Shown here: positions 19,501 through 27,140 of the stretch, piece by piece
How the letters are laid out: every line of letters begins with the position of its first letter
Position numbering within the stretch: the stretch's first letter is position 1
Origin: Branchiostoma floridae
Lineage: Eukaryota; Chordata; Leptocardii; Amphioxiformes; Branchiostomatidae
Direction: 5' to 3'
NCBI RefSeq assembly: GCF_000003815.2
Contig: NC_049993.1
Coordinates: 2,134,645-2,198,644 of the forward strand
Length of the DNA: 64,000 nucleotides
Program-made: the position numbers and the translations under genes
The notes under the pieces: generated by a model
What the model saw: only the letters and a program-made list of their open reading frames with translations
Databases searched by the model: none
What the model was told of the DNA's origin: nothing

Positions 19501-20923
19501 GACCCCGGGAATGGCTGGACAGAAATGTTTGCTTAGGAATTCAAGCAGGAATTTAAGGTTGTCCCAAAATACCCCGGGAATGGATGTTCAGAAATTAAAA
19601 ATTATTCCAAAACTAAAACGGAATTGGAGTTTTGGATTGCAGCTTAGGAATGTCCCAAAAAAGGGTAATGGGTGTTCAGGAATGTTTGCTTAGGAATTCA
19701 AGGATGTCCCAAAAGACCCCATGAATGGCTGGTCAGGAGTGTTTGCTTAGGAATTTAGGTTGTCTCAAAAGACCCCAGGAATGGGTGTTCAGGAATGTTT
19801 GCTTAGGAATACAAGGTTGTCCCCAAAGACTCTGGGAATGTGTGCTCAGAAATGTTTGATTTGGAATCCGAGGTTATCCCAAACGACCCCGGGAATGTAT
19901 GCTCAGGAATGTTTGCTAAGGAATTCAGGGTTGTCCCAAAAGACTCCGGGAATGGGTGTTCAGGAATGTTTGCTAGGGAATTCAAGGTTGTCCCGCATCC
20001 CAAAAGGCCCCGGGAATGTATGCTCAGGACTGTTGGCTTAGGAATACATGGTCGTCACAAAAGACCCTGGGAATGGGTGCTCAGGGATGTTTGATGAGTA
20101 GGTGTTCAGGAATGTTTACTTAGGAATTCAAGGTTGTCCAAAAAAACTTGAAAGGGTGTTCAGAAATGTTTGCTTAGATATTCGAAGTTGTCCCAAAAGA
20201 CCATAAAAATGGGTTTTCAAGAATATGTGCATGGCAATTCCACGCTGTCCCACTGGACCTTTTTCAAATTAGCAATTGACGTTAAAAATACCCGTCAACA
20301 ACGGGTCGGAAGGCAACCCGAAAAATTGGGAAATGTTCTTTTTTAATTGTTGACGCAAAAATAAGAAAAGGTAAGAAATTGGTGGCTCTGGCGTAAGCAA
20401 TTTGGAAGGTATGCAACTTGGAAGTTGCCACCCACTCCCACCCCCCCCACCCCTTGTCTGTTAAGGACCACATAGTTGAGCACGAGTAAGTAAAGCTAAG
20501 GGCACAACCCGCCGTACGTGCAAGTACGTGATGTCTACGTGCCAAAACATGGGCAATCTTTTGGGATCCGTAAGTGGTAAGTACCGCCTCCGTACGAACT
20601 CGTAGGGAATCCGACGGATTTTGGAGCACGCAGACACGCCGAAGAACTTTACGTGCAGGCAAAACTTTGTGTGCCATCGGGCTGCGGATTCGCCCCATGT
20701 ACGTGCCAGTACGGGCGACGCGCCTGTCCTGTATAGCCTGAACGTTTTCAGAAGTACATGGCGGACGTGGTCTTCAAAAAACGTACATACAAATTGCACG
20801 TACGGCGGGTTGTACCCGTACCCTTAGCTTAAGATGTTTACCTGTTCCAGAGGCGTAAAGAGCGTTGGGTGTGTTTGCAGTAATGTCCGCAAGGTGCGTC
20901 CAGTCAGTCCGGGACTGCTTCAT
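4998..20923 (-). CDS. Type II membrane lectin: TM, stalk, collagen, trefoil, F-type lectin, 4x CTLD
   Basis: Eleven or twelve exons on the minus strand join in one frame; nearly every junction is phase 1 and the one inside the F-lectin domain is phase 2. Exons, 5' to 3': 20923-20842, 17464-17339, 16702-16628, 15570-14725, 13666-13538, 12590-12395, 11580-11345, 11051-10623, 9400-9015, 8597-8199, 7393-6992, and perhaps 5005-4998. The lack of a signal peptide plus one internal hydrophobic segment predicts a type II protein: a short cytoplasmic N-terminus, then an extracellular stalk carrying carbohydrate-binding domains. Trefoil domains bind mucus glycans, F-type lectins bind fucose and EPN-type CTLDs bind mannose with calcium, so the product would be a multivalent pattern-recognition receptor (inference). 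One CTLD exon is frameshifted, so this allele may be broken or skip that exon. Alternative: two or more neighbouring genes; matching phases argue for one. Confidence 0.65.
5118..5287. mobile_element. TIR-A miniature element, copy 1
   Basis: The left end GTGCACTCTCACTGCACTTG is mirrored at the right end (GACGCAAGTGCGGTGAGAGTG), with a tract containing GCGTCACTGCGGGGTTCGAA inside. Short copy, about 170 bp, no coding capacity. Confidence 0.85.
5835..6075. mobile_element. TIR-A miniature element, copy 2
   Basis: Same terminal repeat (GTGCACTCTCACTGCACTTG) and inner GCGTCACTGCGGGGTTCGAA motif; about 240 bp; 550 bp from copy 1. Confidence 0.85.
6312..6396 (-). pseudogene. Penelope-like element fragment: GIY-YIG protein C-terminus
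   Basis: Minus-strand reading gives GGYKLSHVWDDILVAAARHL and a stop. The GxYxLSHxWD ending is characteristic of the C-terminus of GIY-YIG endonuclease-bearing Penelope-like retroelement proteins. It is followed downstream by a decayed hammerhead-like motif (6240-6300). Only the last few dozen codons remain. Old copy. Confidence 0.55.
6408..6465 (+). ncRNA. Hammerhead-ribozyme-like motif (Penelope-associated type)
   Basis: Core CTGATGA (6421-6427), helix II GGTGTC/GACATC, then GAAAC (6446-6450) followed at once by GTT. Helix I can form from CC/GG and ACTCA/TGAGT around an internal loop. Helix III is reduced to the palindrome ACGT, which could pair only between two copies. Reverse-complement or degenerate partners lie within 400 bp, so a dimer is conceivable. 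Confidence 0.5.
6506..6572 (-). ncRNA. Hammerhead-ribozyme-like motif
   Basis: Minus strand: CTGACGA, hairpin GGTATC/GACATC, then GAAACGTA. Flanks CCAG...AGAA and TTCC...CTGG can form an outer helix I. Same layout as the motif at 6810-6876 but opposite orientation. Confidence 0.5.
6642..6800 (-). pseudogene. Penelope-like element fragment: GIY-YIG protein C-terminal region
   Basis: Minus strand reads VIDWEGAKVIDTEDNRRTLW then IKEAIWIRYSTPVMNRDEG and a stop codon before the usual LSH ending. WIKEAI...MNRDEG is the conserved C-terminal block of Penelope-like GIY-YIG proteins. The premature TAG shows decay. It lies just upstream of a minus-strand hammerhead-like motif (6506-6572), consistent with one broken element. 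Confidence 0.6.
6810..6876 (+). ncRNA. Hammerhead-ribozyme-like motif
   Basis: CTGACGA (6823-6829), helix II GGTGTC/GACATC, GAAAC then GTA. Helix I pairs GCT/AGC, AGAA/TTCT and CCAG/CTGG with internal loops. It is a near-perfect inverted partner of the motif at 6506-6572. Confidence 0.5.
6992..7393 (-). CDS. C-type lectin domain exon (CTLD 4 of 4)
   Basis: 402 nt, phase 1-1, acceptor CTCCCAACAG, donor GTAGGT. Reads GCPDDTTKFNGACFKAYHP, CAAKSGLLAMPKD, FWFGLSDENREGLWMWEDG, EGEPNSHGGDEDCAQY, TGWNDQRC, FICQ. It is the most diverged of the four and keeps the extra N-terminal disulfide (CPDD...CFKAY) of long-form CTLDs. EPN and WND are present, so mannose-type binding is expected. Confidence 0.92.
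7410..8190. other. Intron of the lectin gene
   Basis: AT-rich intron between two CTLD exons; nothing recognised except a (TA)n tract at 8138-8176. Similarly, 8600-9010 and 9405-10285 hold no other recognisable feature. Confidence 0.6.
8199..8597 (-). CDS. C-type lectin domain exon (CTLD 3 of 4)
   Basis: 399 nt, phase 1-1, acceptor TTTTTCCAG, donor GTGTTT. Reads LKGYKKLHSIYYKAF, ATCRQDGGTLTMPRD, FWIGLHDQRKEGQFEWIDG, PGEPNNADSGEHC, VGWNDISC, FMCQ. EPN and WND are intact. Very close in sequence to CTLD 1 and 2, showing recent tandem exon duplication. A (TA)n microsatellite starts about 20 bases past the donor. Confidence 0.92.
9015..9400 (-). pseudogene. C-type lectin domain exon (CTLD 2 of 4) with a 1-base frameshift
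   Basis: The exon runs from acceptor ATCTCTAG to donor AAG/GTATTT. It carries GYKSWGDIYCYKAF and CRQDGGTLA, then shifts frame; in the other frame it continues as FWIGLHDQRKEGQFEWIDG, PGEPNN, GEDCVH, FGWNDASC and FVCQ. Its sister exons read GGGGCATGG on the plus strand where this one has GGGGTAGG (9277-9284), so one base is missing. Length is 386 nt, one short of a multiple of three, while the sisters are 399, 402 and 429. It is either a real inactivating change, a polymorphism, or an assembly error. Skipping this exon would keep the rest in frame. Confidence 0.85.
10288..10536. mobile_element. TIR-A miniature element, copy 3
   Basis: About 250 bp with terminal repeats over 40 bp: left GCACTTGCGTCAAGCTTGCG, right CGCAAGCTTGACGCAAGTGC. 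Sits in the intron between CTLD exons 1 and 2. Confidence 0.9.
10623..11051 (-). CDS. C-type lectin domain exon (CTLD 1 of 4)
   Basis: 429 nt, phase 1-1, acceptor TTTTTACTCAG, donor GTACAT. Features in order: KGYQTWRGIYYKAF, ATCRLDGGTLAMPRD, FWFGLHDQREEGQFEWVDG, PGEPNN, GEDCTQY, LSWNDVDC, YFICE. The EPN and WND motifs are those of calcium-dependent mannose-type binding. The intron downstream carries a TIR-A element (10288-10536). Confidence 0.92.
11345..11580 (-). CDS. F-type lectin domain, C-terminal half
   Basis: Phase 2 to phase 1 exon from acceptor ATCTACAG. It reads SVVIFNRQDCCPERLNPFNI, then CGDNRQ, ISVPCPGMNGRFVGV and LTLCEVQVFSG. RQDCCPER fits the fucose-binding RxDx4R motif. A candidate binding-site His lies upstream (CTHTK), 29 residues before the Arg, slightly further than the usual spacing of 26. 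The adjacent Cys pair and the LCEV ending are typical of the family. Confidence 0.9.
12106..12369. mobile_element. TIR-A miniature element, copy 4 (diverged)
   Basis: Begins AGGGTGCACTCTCACC and ends with a diverged mirror (GTGCAGTAGAGTCCACCTT). Sits in the intron that splits the F-type lectin domain, about 25 bp from a splice donor. Confidence 0.75.
12395..12590 (-). CDS. F-type lectin domain, N-terminal half
   Basis: Begins at acceptor TTTGCAAAAG (phase 1) with VVNVALGKKAFQTS, the standard opening of an F-type lectin (fucolectin/tachylectin-4) fold, and continues through AVDG and PTWQVDLGVSYVID to a phase-2 donor (GACAG/GTACGG). If read without the splice, an in-frame ATG at 12615 would give a short hydrophobic leader, so a separate gene start here is an alternative; the matching phase-1 acceptor makes an internal exon likelier. 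A TIR-A transposon ends about 25 bases past the donor. Confidence 0.85.
12990..13393 (-). mobile_element. tRNA-derived SINE with two tRNA-like segments
   Basis: On the minus strand, GTGTGGCGCAGCGGCGGAAT and GGTTGCGGGTTCGAATCC act as box A and box B of a tRNA-like head. These are followed by a body (CACCGATCTTGTGCCCTTGG), then by a second tRNA-like unit (GGCCTAGTGGGTAGAGTGTT with GTGAGTTCGAT). The same body appears at 46180-46330. Not a functional tRNA: no acceptor stem pairing was found. Confidence 0.65.
13538..13666 (-). CDS. Trefoil (P-type) domain exon
   Basis: 129 nt, phase 1-1, from acceptor TTTTAAG to donor GTAGGT. The sequence ACLVEPNKRKNCGWPGMTPE continues to EECHQRGCCFEDF and AHWCFHK. 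It shows the six cysteines and the RxxCGxxGxTxxxC...GCCF...WCF pattern of the trefoil fold. Trefoil domains occur in mucus-associated and glycan-binding proteins. One complete domain is encoded by one symmetrical exon. Confidence 0.9.
13694..14287. mobile_element. Dispersed repeat, family G
   Basis: Starts AGAGTTCCACGATCTCATAC and CTTCGCC and ends near ACCGAAGGTGATGATTAAG. It shares phrases such as TTCTTGAGTTATGCTG and GCCGCTAGGGG with the copy at 44250-45835. Inner (CAGA)n tract at 14220. Located in a lectin-gene intron. Confidence 0.55.
14725..15570 (-). CDS. Degenerate collagen-like exon of the lectin receptor
   Basis: 846 nt, phase 1-1, open for 282 codons. It starts after TATCTTTCAG (TSMYPGTSTPLGPIGVTG). 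The donor chosen is GAAG/GTGATC at 14725, the only one found that keeps phase 1 before the in-frame stop at 14681. Gly-X-Y blocks are still visible (GLPGSTGFDGE, GPMGKVGHGGVPGS, GPVGPPGTMG) but Gly is often displaced or replaced, so a long continuous triple helix is not possible. The open frame has been kept although the collagen pattern has decayed; it may now be a flexible, Pro/Gly/Ser-rich spacer. Confidence 0.65.
15790..15850 (-). ncRNA. Decayed hammerhead-like motif
   Basis: Minus strand reads GATAGACGGTCATCGAAACG preceded by CTGTGAACGGT where CTGANGA would be needed, so the core is damaged. The flanks resemble the motif at 55800-55848. Lies in the intron upstream of the collagen exon. 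Confidence 0.3.
16418..16540. repeat. Palindromic (CT)n/(TA)n/(GA)n microsatellite
   Basis: CT runs, TA runs and GA runs alternate so that the tract is largely self-complementary and could form hairpins. Confidence 0.85.
16628..16702 (-). CDS. Stalk exon of the lectin receptor (75 nt)
   Basis: Lies between acceptor TATTTGAAG and donor GTAAGT, phase 1-1. It encodes 25 polar residues (KVTSSSGEVSNVTEEMNNRV and on) with an N-glycosylation sequon NVT and heptad-like hydrophobics. Same size as the stalk exon at 1215-1289. Confidence 0.6.
16790..17298. mobile_element. TIR-D element, copy 1
   Basis: Left GGCCACAGGAAGTAAATTTT, ATGGATGACATC; right CATCCATAAGATTTGC. About 510 bp, clearly alignable along its length with 37651-38182, including GACACTAGTGTGGTA and CGTCATGTTGACCATC. 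Inserted in the intron next to the transmembrane exon. Confidence 0.8.
17339..17464 (-). CDS. Transmembrane exon of the lectin receptor
   Basis: 126 nt, phase 1-1, from acceptor CCATAG to donor GTCAGT. The N-terminal half is acidic and polar (GVSDNEPTDGNKTECC), followed by KIRRKLWK and a hydrophobic run (AISLVSGLVAVVLLAYFV). The positive residues precede the span, which places the N-terminus in the cytoplasm. Confidence 0.75.
17540..17830 (-). mobile_element. SINE-like dispersed element
   Basis: Minus strand carries GGATAGGACGTTAAATGGAG and GTCCCATGTTTGTGG, then GCCATACCCCAGGCACGT and GCGATGGTGCGGTGTGGATG. This phrase order is common in marine-invertebrate SINE bodies. Boundaries are approximate. 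Confidence 0.4.
17850..18265 (+). mobile_element. LINE-type 3' end remnant
   Basis: A short coding remnant (RGKTKGQEPSFAPRSLRLLY) precedes a stop and a 3' region ending AATAAAGCTGAATCTGAATC, the simple-repeat tail seen in CR1/L2-like non-LTR elements. A (TG)n tract follows at 18254-18280. Confidence 0.4.
18290..20260 (+). repeat. 57-bp minisatellite array
   Basis: Tandem units of about 57 bp, consensus like GTTCAGGAATGTTTGCTTAG, GAATTTAAGGTTGTCCC and AAAAGACCCCGGGAATGG. Units at 19170-19380 are nearly identical and read as 19-residue repeats (MFALKFKVVPKDPRNSCSG) in one frame; other parts are diverged with indels. The array is split by an insertion at 18667-19075. No splice signals or codon bias suggest that it is translated. 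Confidence 0.85.
18667..19075 (-). mobile_element. Retroposed insertion with poly(A) and 12-bp target duplication
   Basis: The insert is flanked by direct repeats CTGTTGGCTTAA (18655-18666 and 19076-19087). At its left end the plus strand has T(10)ATTGC, that is GCAATAAA followed by A-rich sequence on the minus strand, so a polyadenylated RNA was reverse transcribed and inserted in minus orientation. The 409 bp do not resemble a coding sequence. Confidence 0.8.
20494..20832. mobile_element. TIR-B element, copy 1
   Basis: Left AAGCTAAGGGCACAACCCGC, CGTACG; right CGTACGGCGGGTTGTACC and CCTTAGCTTA. GC-rich interior with many ACGTRC motifs. Sits against the first exon of the lectin gene. Confidence 0.88.
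20842..20923 (-). CDS. First coding exon of the lectin receptor (cytoplasmic leader)
   Basis: ATG at 20923-20921 opens MKQSRTDWTHLADITANTPN and runs to a GTAAAC donor in phase 1, matching the phase-1 acceptor of the transmembrane exon. The peptide is hydrophilic, as expected for the cytoplasmic end of a type II protein. A possible acceptor (TATCTCACCAG) 8 bases upstream of the ATG suggests a spliced 5' UTR. A TIR-B transposon ends 10 bases beyond the donor (20832). The exon was picked from frame and phase only. Confidence 0.5.
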
Positions 20924-21219
20924 ATTCCTGACGTCTGGTGAGATATAATATCATTTGAAGATAATGAAGTACCCACTACACAACTAAAAAGCAAAATAGC
21001 ACTGAGCATTTGTAATGCAGAACATGTGAACTTTTGTGTACATATGACATCTTCGTAGCTTATTCCACGCAAAATATACAAACATGCCCAAGACGACCAA
21101 CCGGGGGACCGTTAGAAGATTATCGACTCACAACATGCCCGATGAATAGTTTAAATGGTTTCCGTTGTGTTTAATGGCAAATAGCAAGCACAAGCACGTG
21201 CATCCACCGCCATCTTTAT

Positions 21220-21505
21220 TTTGAACATAACATCGTAATGTCAGTCAAAATCCAACACAAACTCACCGAATTCGTTTTTATCATTGAAAATCGATGACAC
21301 CTCAAGGTTTGAAAATTACGCGGTCGTTATGGTCAGGAATTGGTCTCGATTTTTTGCAGTCGTGGTAGCGTTGCCCTGGTGGACGTTGTAAAGAGGTCGC
21401 ATAACGCTTACGTCAATGGGTAAAATTTTCGGGACCGAGAAAAAGCGGTCGTAATGGCCACGTGGTCGCTAGGAAGTCGTGGTCGCTTGGGCAGGTTTAC
21501 CTGTA
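21220..21505. repeat. Dispersed repeat, family F, copy 1
   Basis: Shares ACATAACATCGT, TGACACCTCAAGGTT, ACGCGGTCGT and GACCGAGAAAAA in order with 33670-33970. Ends not resolved. The surrounding 20935-22700 contains no other recognised feature. Confidence 0.7.
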
Positions 21506-22716
21506 ATTAGAATGTGTTTTTTATGTCCATGATGACAAAATCACAGTTCTATCTATTCTGAAATACCTGAAGTAATTACCACCAAATAATTAGAGAATGC
21601 CGCACATGTTATATTAGAAAATCAAAATCAAATTCACGTTATATTAACATTCAAAGACGTCATTATGACATCATTTATGTGACTTTATTGGCTGGAAAGT
21701 GCAAAAAGAATGTGCCCTGAAATCTTAAACTCGTAAAGAAACAGAATTTTTTTGATTGCTTAAACTTCTGTTGCCAATAGCAAAAGCGACGATGTCAAAT
21801 CGTCAAACAAGTGGCCAAACATATATAGGCTGACATCAAAGATTCTCCATCCTTAATTTCTTCACAAGAAATAACCCCCTAAAGATAATTTAAGAAGGTA
21901 AATTTAAAACGTCCATTTAAATGCTTGTTTTTTTTTTTTTCAGAAAAATCAGCATGATTCATTCAGTACCCCTCAATCAACAAATCCTATTAACTAGAGC
22001 ATGAAAACAAAATACTGGATTTTTTAAAAAATTCTTTAAATTAGATAGATACAATTGCATAATTTTTTAAGGAGGGTTGTTAATATCAAATACGATAGCC
22101 CTGGTTTTTATGCGCAACAAGATGTTTTCTTACAAAAAGTCCTCTCTACGATTAAAATCACTTTCTTTACACTGAAAATGCCGGTTGTCTTTAACAAACT
22201 TAAAACCTTTGACAATTTTTATCAGGCATAACGTTGGTCCAAAGTAGAAAAGAGTGTTAAATGCCATTTGACTAACATTTAGTATGCCATGCTATGGGAG
22301 CACTCTGTACAAGAATGGCATTCTACTTCAAGGTCATATCTTATGTCGAAAGTCACCGTTTTTTGGGGTGGGTGGGTGGGTGGAATTTTATTAGAAATAT
22401 TCATGTCATGGGGGCATTTTAATCTTTTCAGCATTAAACGGGAAGTCAATAGTCAGAGCCTATTATGTAAACCAATAAATACGAGAGTCACCGTTGTTGA
22501 CCAAGGTCATTCTCAATAGACGAACCCGCTGACATCATATTAAAGCTAAATACATGTTCTTTTGCAATTGCAAATTATTTAGCTTTTCACTTTGGTCTAG
22601 CATAACGTAGAGGATATGTATGTTAATGATTGGCCAAAGTGTTTGAAGACTTAAAATTTCATATCAAACCCACTTCTATGACAAGATCTAACTTATCAAG
22701 AACGCTGTATCAGTTA

Positions 22717-22950
22717 TACCCCTGTCACATTTGGCGAAAATCGATCGGACGACGATTCTGCGACAATCGCACGAGCCTCGCTTATTATAATCACTTTATT
22801 GCACAACAATTGTACAAGGTACAAAGTGTGGCTTATATGTGACAGTGACGGTTTTCAGGTGAAAAATACGCGCAACCCTCTGTCGATCTTAAATATGGCC
22901 GATCTTCCATCGATACGCCCGAAGATCGTGGATAATGTGACAGGTGAATT
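22717..22950. mobile_element. Possible short inverted-repeat element
   Basis: ACCCCTGTCACATTTGGCG with TCGATCGG on the left faces CATCGATACGCCCGAAGATC and AATGTGACAGG on the right. A TTTATTGCACAACAATTGTA tract inside looks like the 3' tail of a minus-strand retroelement. Confidence 0.35.
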
Positions 22951-23894
22951 TTACTACAGCAAATGGCGCATGTTAGCAAAGCTCCATCCACATGAAAGGA
23001 CCAGGATCTGGCTTTGTACGCAAACAAAAACTTCTTTGATCAGATAGTGTGTTTAGACAGAAATTTCATTACTAGACCAGAAGAGTTTGGAACAGTTCAA
23101 GGGAAGGGTTCCCCAGATATAGCGACAATACACTGCCATGAGTGAAAGAGAGAGAGAGAGAGTGAGAGACCAACTGTATGGGGGTTTTGTTGCCATTTCG
23201 TTGCCGCAACAAGGTTTGTGATTTAAGTAAAAACGTAGTCTTTTGGTGATGTCCTAGATGGTAAGAGTTTGATGAATCTATTTCTTTCGGTATCAATTTG
23301 AGTACACACAGGCAGTTTAAGGCCTGTGACACCTGTAGATTCTCAGTCGAGCAGTTATATGGCCATAACTTTTGATGTAACCATCTGTTTTCAACAATTT
23401 TTGGCCAGTTAACGTAATTCACCCATATTCAAAATGTGATGACAAAAAAATTGTGGATCCTCAATATTTTGGGTTTAAAAAACCATTTTTTTGTTAAAAA
23501 ATAGGGATGCTATTAAAATGGGTCTGTGCCCACTATGAAATGATTGTCTAACTGAGTCATATTTTCTGGAGTAATAGATTATATCTCTGTGATATCTAAT
23601 ATGCCCGGGGATCTTGCCGCTATACCTAGGTAAGGCTTCATTTTGGGGCAAAAACAGTATTTTTTGATAATTTTTATGTATTTTTTGTACAAATATCAAC
23701 ACAGCCACCGAAATCAAAGATATTGCAAGAAAGCCCGCTTGATTACCGAAGGTCTAAGGCTTAATGAACGTAAATCTCATAAAAACTCGTCATACAACCG
23801 GTATCCTGATGTGGGCAGCAGCCGACGAAACACTACTTACCCTACAAGAACTGCGCCAAAGTATGTATCAGTGTACGTAACGTTAACCGATGGT

Positions 23895-24400
23895 ACAATA
23901 ATGAAAGTTTTATGCATGTATCAGTCAAATAGCTGTTGTATCAATGCGAAATTCGCAAGCAGCTAGCCTTATAAGGCATCAGTCAGCTGCCATACAATCA
24001 TTTTGGGCTAGAAATATCGATTTTTAGCATTATTTTGCTGTTTCCTTGAAGTATGAGCGCCCCGCTGGTTTCCCGCCACTCCATACCCCGGGGAATCCGA
24101 ACAAGTGTTCGAATGTTCGGACGGTACCATAAGCGATTCTCGCGGGGGTCCCTTTTTATTAACCGCATCTGTTTATGTCAATATTTGATAAATACTAGGT
24201 CAATATCTTTAACATTCAACATTGATAAGTCTCAAGAAAATTAGTTAGCGTGACCCATACATCGTAAGTTCCTGTTTTCGCAATGTAACATTAGGTACAA
24301 TTGGACCATTCTAAACTGAACGTCACGGTCCGGCGGGGTCACATGCGGTCACGCAGTCGTTCGTATCTCTTGTTCGACCAAAACTGTCACAGGCCTTAAA
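23895..24400. repeat. Dispersed repeat, family R1, copy 2
   Basis: Second copy of the repeat at 205-675, more than 80 percent alike by eye. 23050-23890 and 24420-25330 hold nothing else recognised apart from a (GA)n tract at 23146. Confidence 0.85.
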
Positions 24401-25344
24401 CTGCCTGTGCACTGACTAATAAGATGTATTTCACATTCCACTGCATTCTTTGAGCAATATTTACATAATCTTTTGTGGACAAATATCTTTTGCACTTTTT
24501 CTTCTCTTGTATATGACAAATCTTTCATCAAACTTATTATGATAAAGATAATTTTAAATGGAGTATTCAATGGATTAATTTTAATGTTACCGCCTATGTG
24601 GTGTATTCGTCCCCCCCTACTCCGGATCTGTATATACTCTAAGCGTACCATAGGCTATTATTGAAACTTTTGAGTGTCTTGTAGATTTCTCACCAAAATT
24701 GAACCACTCAAGACGAAGTGAGAAATAAAACAAATTTTCATTACAGAGTACAGTGGCGACTCTCTGTTAGAATGTATAGTTAAAGGGGTCCCAAGAAAAA
24801 AGAATTATGTCAAGATGAGAGAATGTGCAGTTTTGTACATTTCAACTATGCGTAATGACCGTACGACCTGTTGTGAGGAGCAGGTCTGCAGGAAGTCGGA
24901 GTAAAAAATGGAAGAAGGAATACAAGGTAGAGGTCACGACTGGCCCACGCTTGTTTCAAAGGCTTTGAATTCAATCGTTTGGTGCCCCGGGCGGTTTTCG
25001 AACAGAAAAATACACAAACAAAAAATTCCGAAATTATAGACGTACTCTACAACATTCCTTCTAGCTGTTGCATTGCATTTGGACAACCGAAGATCTCCAT
25101 ACGTAGAACGCGCGTTCGAACTAAGTGCCTACATTGTAACAGGCGTGGGGCATGCAAAAAAGGAAAAAGGAAAGAAAGAGGGCCGATGTAATGTTAGTGA
25201 ATGTCAACTTGTGAAGATGGCATTATCCTTAGAAGGTTCTACAGGCCCCGAATAAGTGTCATCAGAAATAAAAAATCAGACACACATATGTTAGTTGTAT
25301 CGGGCTCTGCCTTGCGAATAAAGTGCATGCCCTAGACACAGTGA

Positions 25345-25685
25345 ACAATACGTGAAATATTCAAGGTCACCGTACAGCGGTAAACAATACTTGAAATATT
25401 CAAGGACACCATACAGCGGTAAACAATACTTGAAATATTCAAGGTCACCATACAGCGGTAAACAATACGTGAAACATTCAAGGTCACCATACAGCAGTAA
25501 ACAATACTTGAAATATTCAAGGTCACCATACAGCGGTAAACAATACTTGAAAAATTTAAGGTCACCATACAGCGGTAAACAATACTTGAAATATTCAAGG
25601 TCACCATACAGCGGTAAACAATACTTGAAATATTCAAGGTCACCATACAGCGGTAAACAATACTTGAAATATTCAAGGTCACCAA
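25345..25685. repeat. 39-bp minisatellite, about 8.7 copies
   Basis: Unit AGGTCACCATACAGCGGTAA then ACAATACTTGAAATATTCA. Because 39 is divisible by three and the unit has no stop in several frames, long open frames appear on both strands (for example KYSRSPYSGKQYL repeated). No start context, splice sites or domain supports translation. Confidence 0.92.
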
Positions 25686-25951
25686 CAATGCCACCATGAG
25701 CTTCGTTACATCTTAACGGATCCCAACAAAGTATCAGCATAGATGTACTTTCCAGAAAGGTTTACATCAGAAAAAATATTTTGATACCAGGCATTCAGGA
25801 AAGAGAACTCGACAGCTCTTTTTATAGTAACTGCATTCGTTGACGGAAATAGCTATGGTTCGAGTTAGTCCCGAACGAATATCATAGAATAGGTTTCGGA
25901 ATCGGCTAGACATTGATTTCTTAGCCGGGATTCGAGCACCATGCGCCAAAG

Positions 25952-26340
25952 CAATAGCCAGGGTACCACCCGGGTAGAAGTTCGCTCCTATGTTCGGTTC
26001 TGCTACCCTTCTGGAGACCTCACATTCAAACCGTTTGGTGCTAACGTCAGTTAATGAGCAAATTAAGGAATGAGCGCTCGTTCGATGATAACAGGCCTCC
26101 CGCAAGCGGACAGAGGGCTTTTCGGGTGTTGGTAGAAAACTTCGCCTATTCGAACGAGCACTTGAACCCATTTCTTAATTCGGTCGGACGATACCAGACG
26201 TTAATGTGGCCAAGGATCCCAGACAGAACAGCAGAGAAGCCACAGTATATAGTGTATGATAAATGTCAGAGCGAGAAGTGACTGTATATAGTGTATAATT
26301 AACGGAGGAGCGAACTACTTTCCAGATGGTACCCAGGCTA
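25952..26340. mobile_element. TIR-E element, copy 1
   Basis: Ends carry GGTACC and GTAGAAGTTCGCTCC (left), and the reverse complement of GAAAGTAGTTCGCTCC (right). Contains CTGTATATAGTGTATAAT. Related, in opposite orientation, to 43023-43424. Confidence 0.75.
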
Positions 26341-27140
26341 TCAATTCAACTCAAGTTTATTTATGAAAACTTTCTATGCTACATTAGGTTATCATTTTTC
26401 AACTTCAAATTTTAGGAAGTATAATTTAACATGAAAGCTGCTTTGTCTTTCTCGAAAACAATACAAAATGATGTAATCTTGCTCTGTTCTTTTGTATCTG
26501 GGCAATGATGTACACATTGAAAAGTGCTGAACGTGTGGCAAAAGCGTACAAGCGTTTTGTGTCTGCGATAGTGTGACTCCGTATCTGGGTGTAAATCGGC
26601 CCTCGGTGCCGTACGTCGGGTATTCTTATGTCGCACATCTACCCTCAAGGTGCAGTAAAACGGGCCATAAAAATTCCAGACGTACGACACTGGAGGCTAA
26701 CCTCGATGTACGATGTTGTCTCACATCCTGCAAGTTTTCGTCATGAAAATGAGGACTTAACTTAGGCTAGGGTCACAATTGGCCCGGTGCCCGTCAGGGA
26801 TGTAGCCCCGGCCGGGCTCTGAAATCGGGCGGACACCGGCTGTTTACCGGCTGTCGTGGTCACAATCAAACGTTGCCTTCGCGCTGCCCCATGGGGGTCC
26901 CGGAGTGTTCCGGCGGGCACCCCGTCATTTTTCTTTAAAAAATGTCCACCTTTCTAGGTTCGTCTCCGGCAGACACCCGGCAGATGTTCTGACGGTGTCC
27001 TGTAGTCACCCCTGCGGGGTCCGACAGGGTAACATGTGTCCCTTACAGCTCGGTGGGGCAGTTATAGGGTCCCTGCCGCATGCCCTGCGAACAACGGCAG
27101 GGAACCAGGCAGGCTCCTGGTGAGCACTCGTCATATTTAA

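Noticed and set aside
20282-20827. Overlapping frames at 20.3-20.8 kb, and alike at 29.7-30.0 and 47.0-47.4 kb
   Set aside because: The frames recur only because a TIR-B transposon recurs; no coding function is supported.
23072-23422. 116-codon minus-strand frame
   Set aside because: No domain, no splice partner, includes a (GA)n tract; looks like chance.
25291-25740. CRISPR-like regular repeats and long repetitive proteins
   Set aside because: Units are contiguous with no unique spacers, and the genome is eukaryotic; it is a minisatellite.
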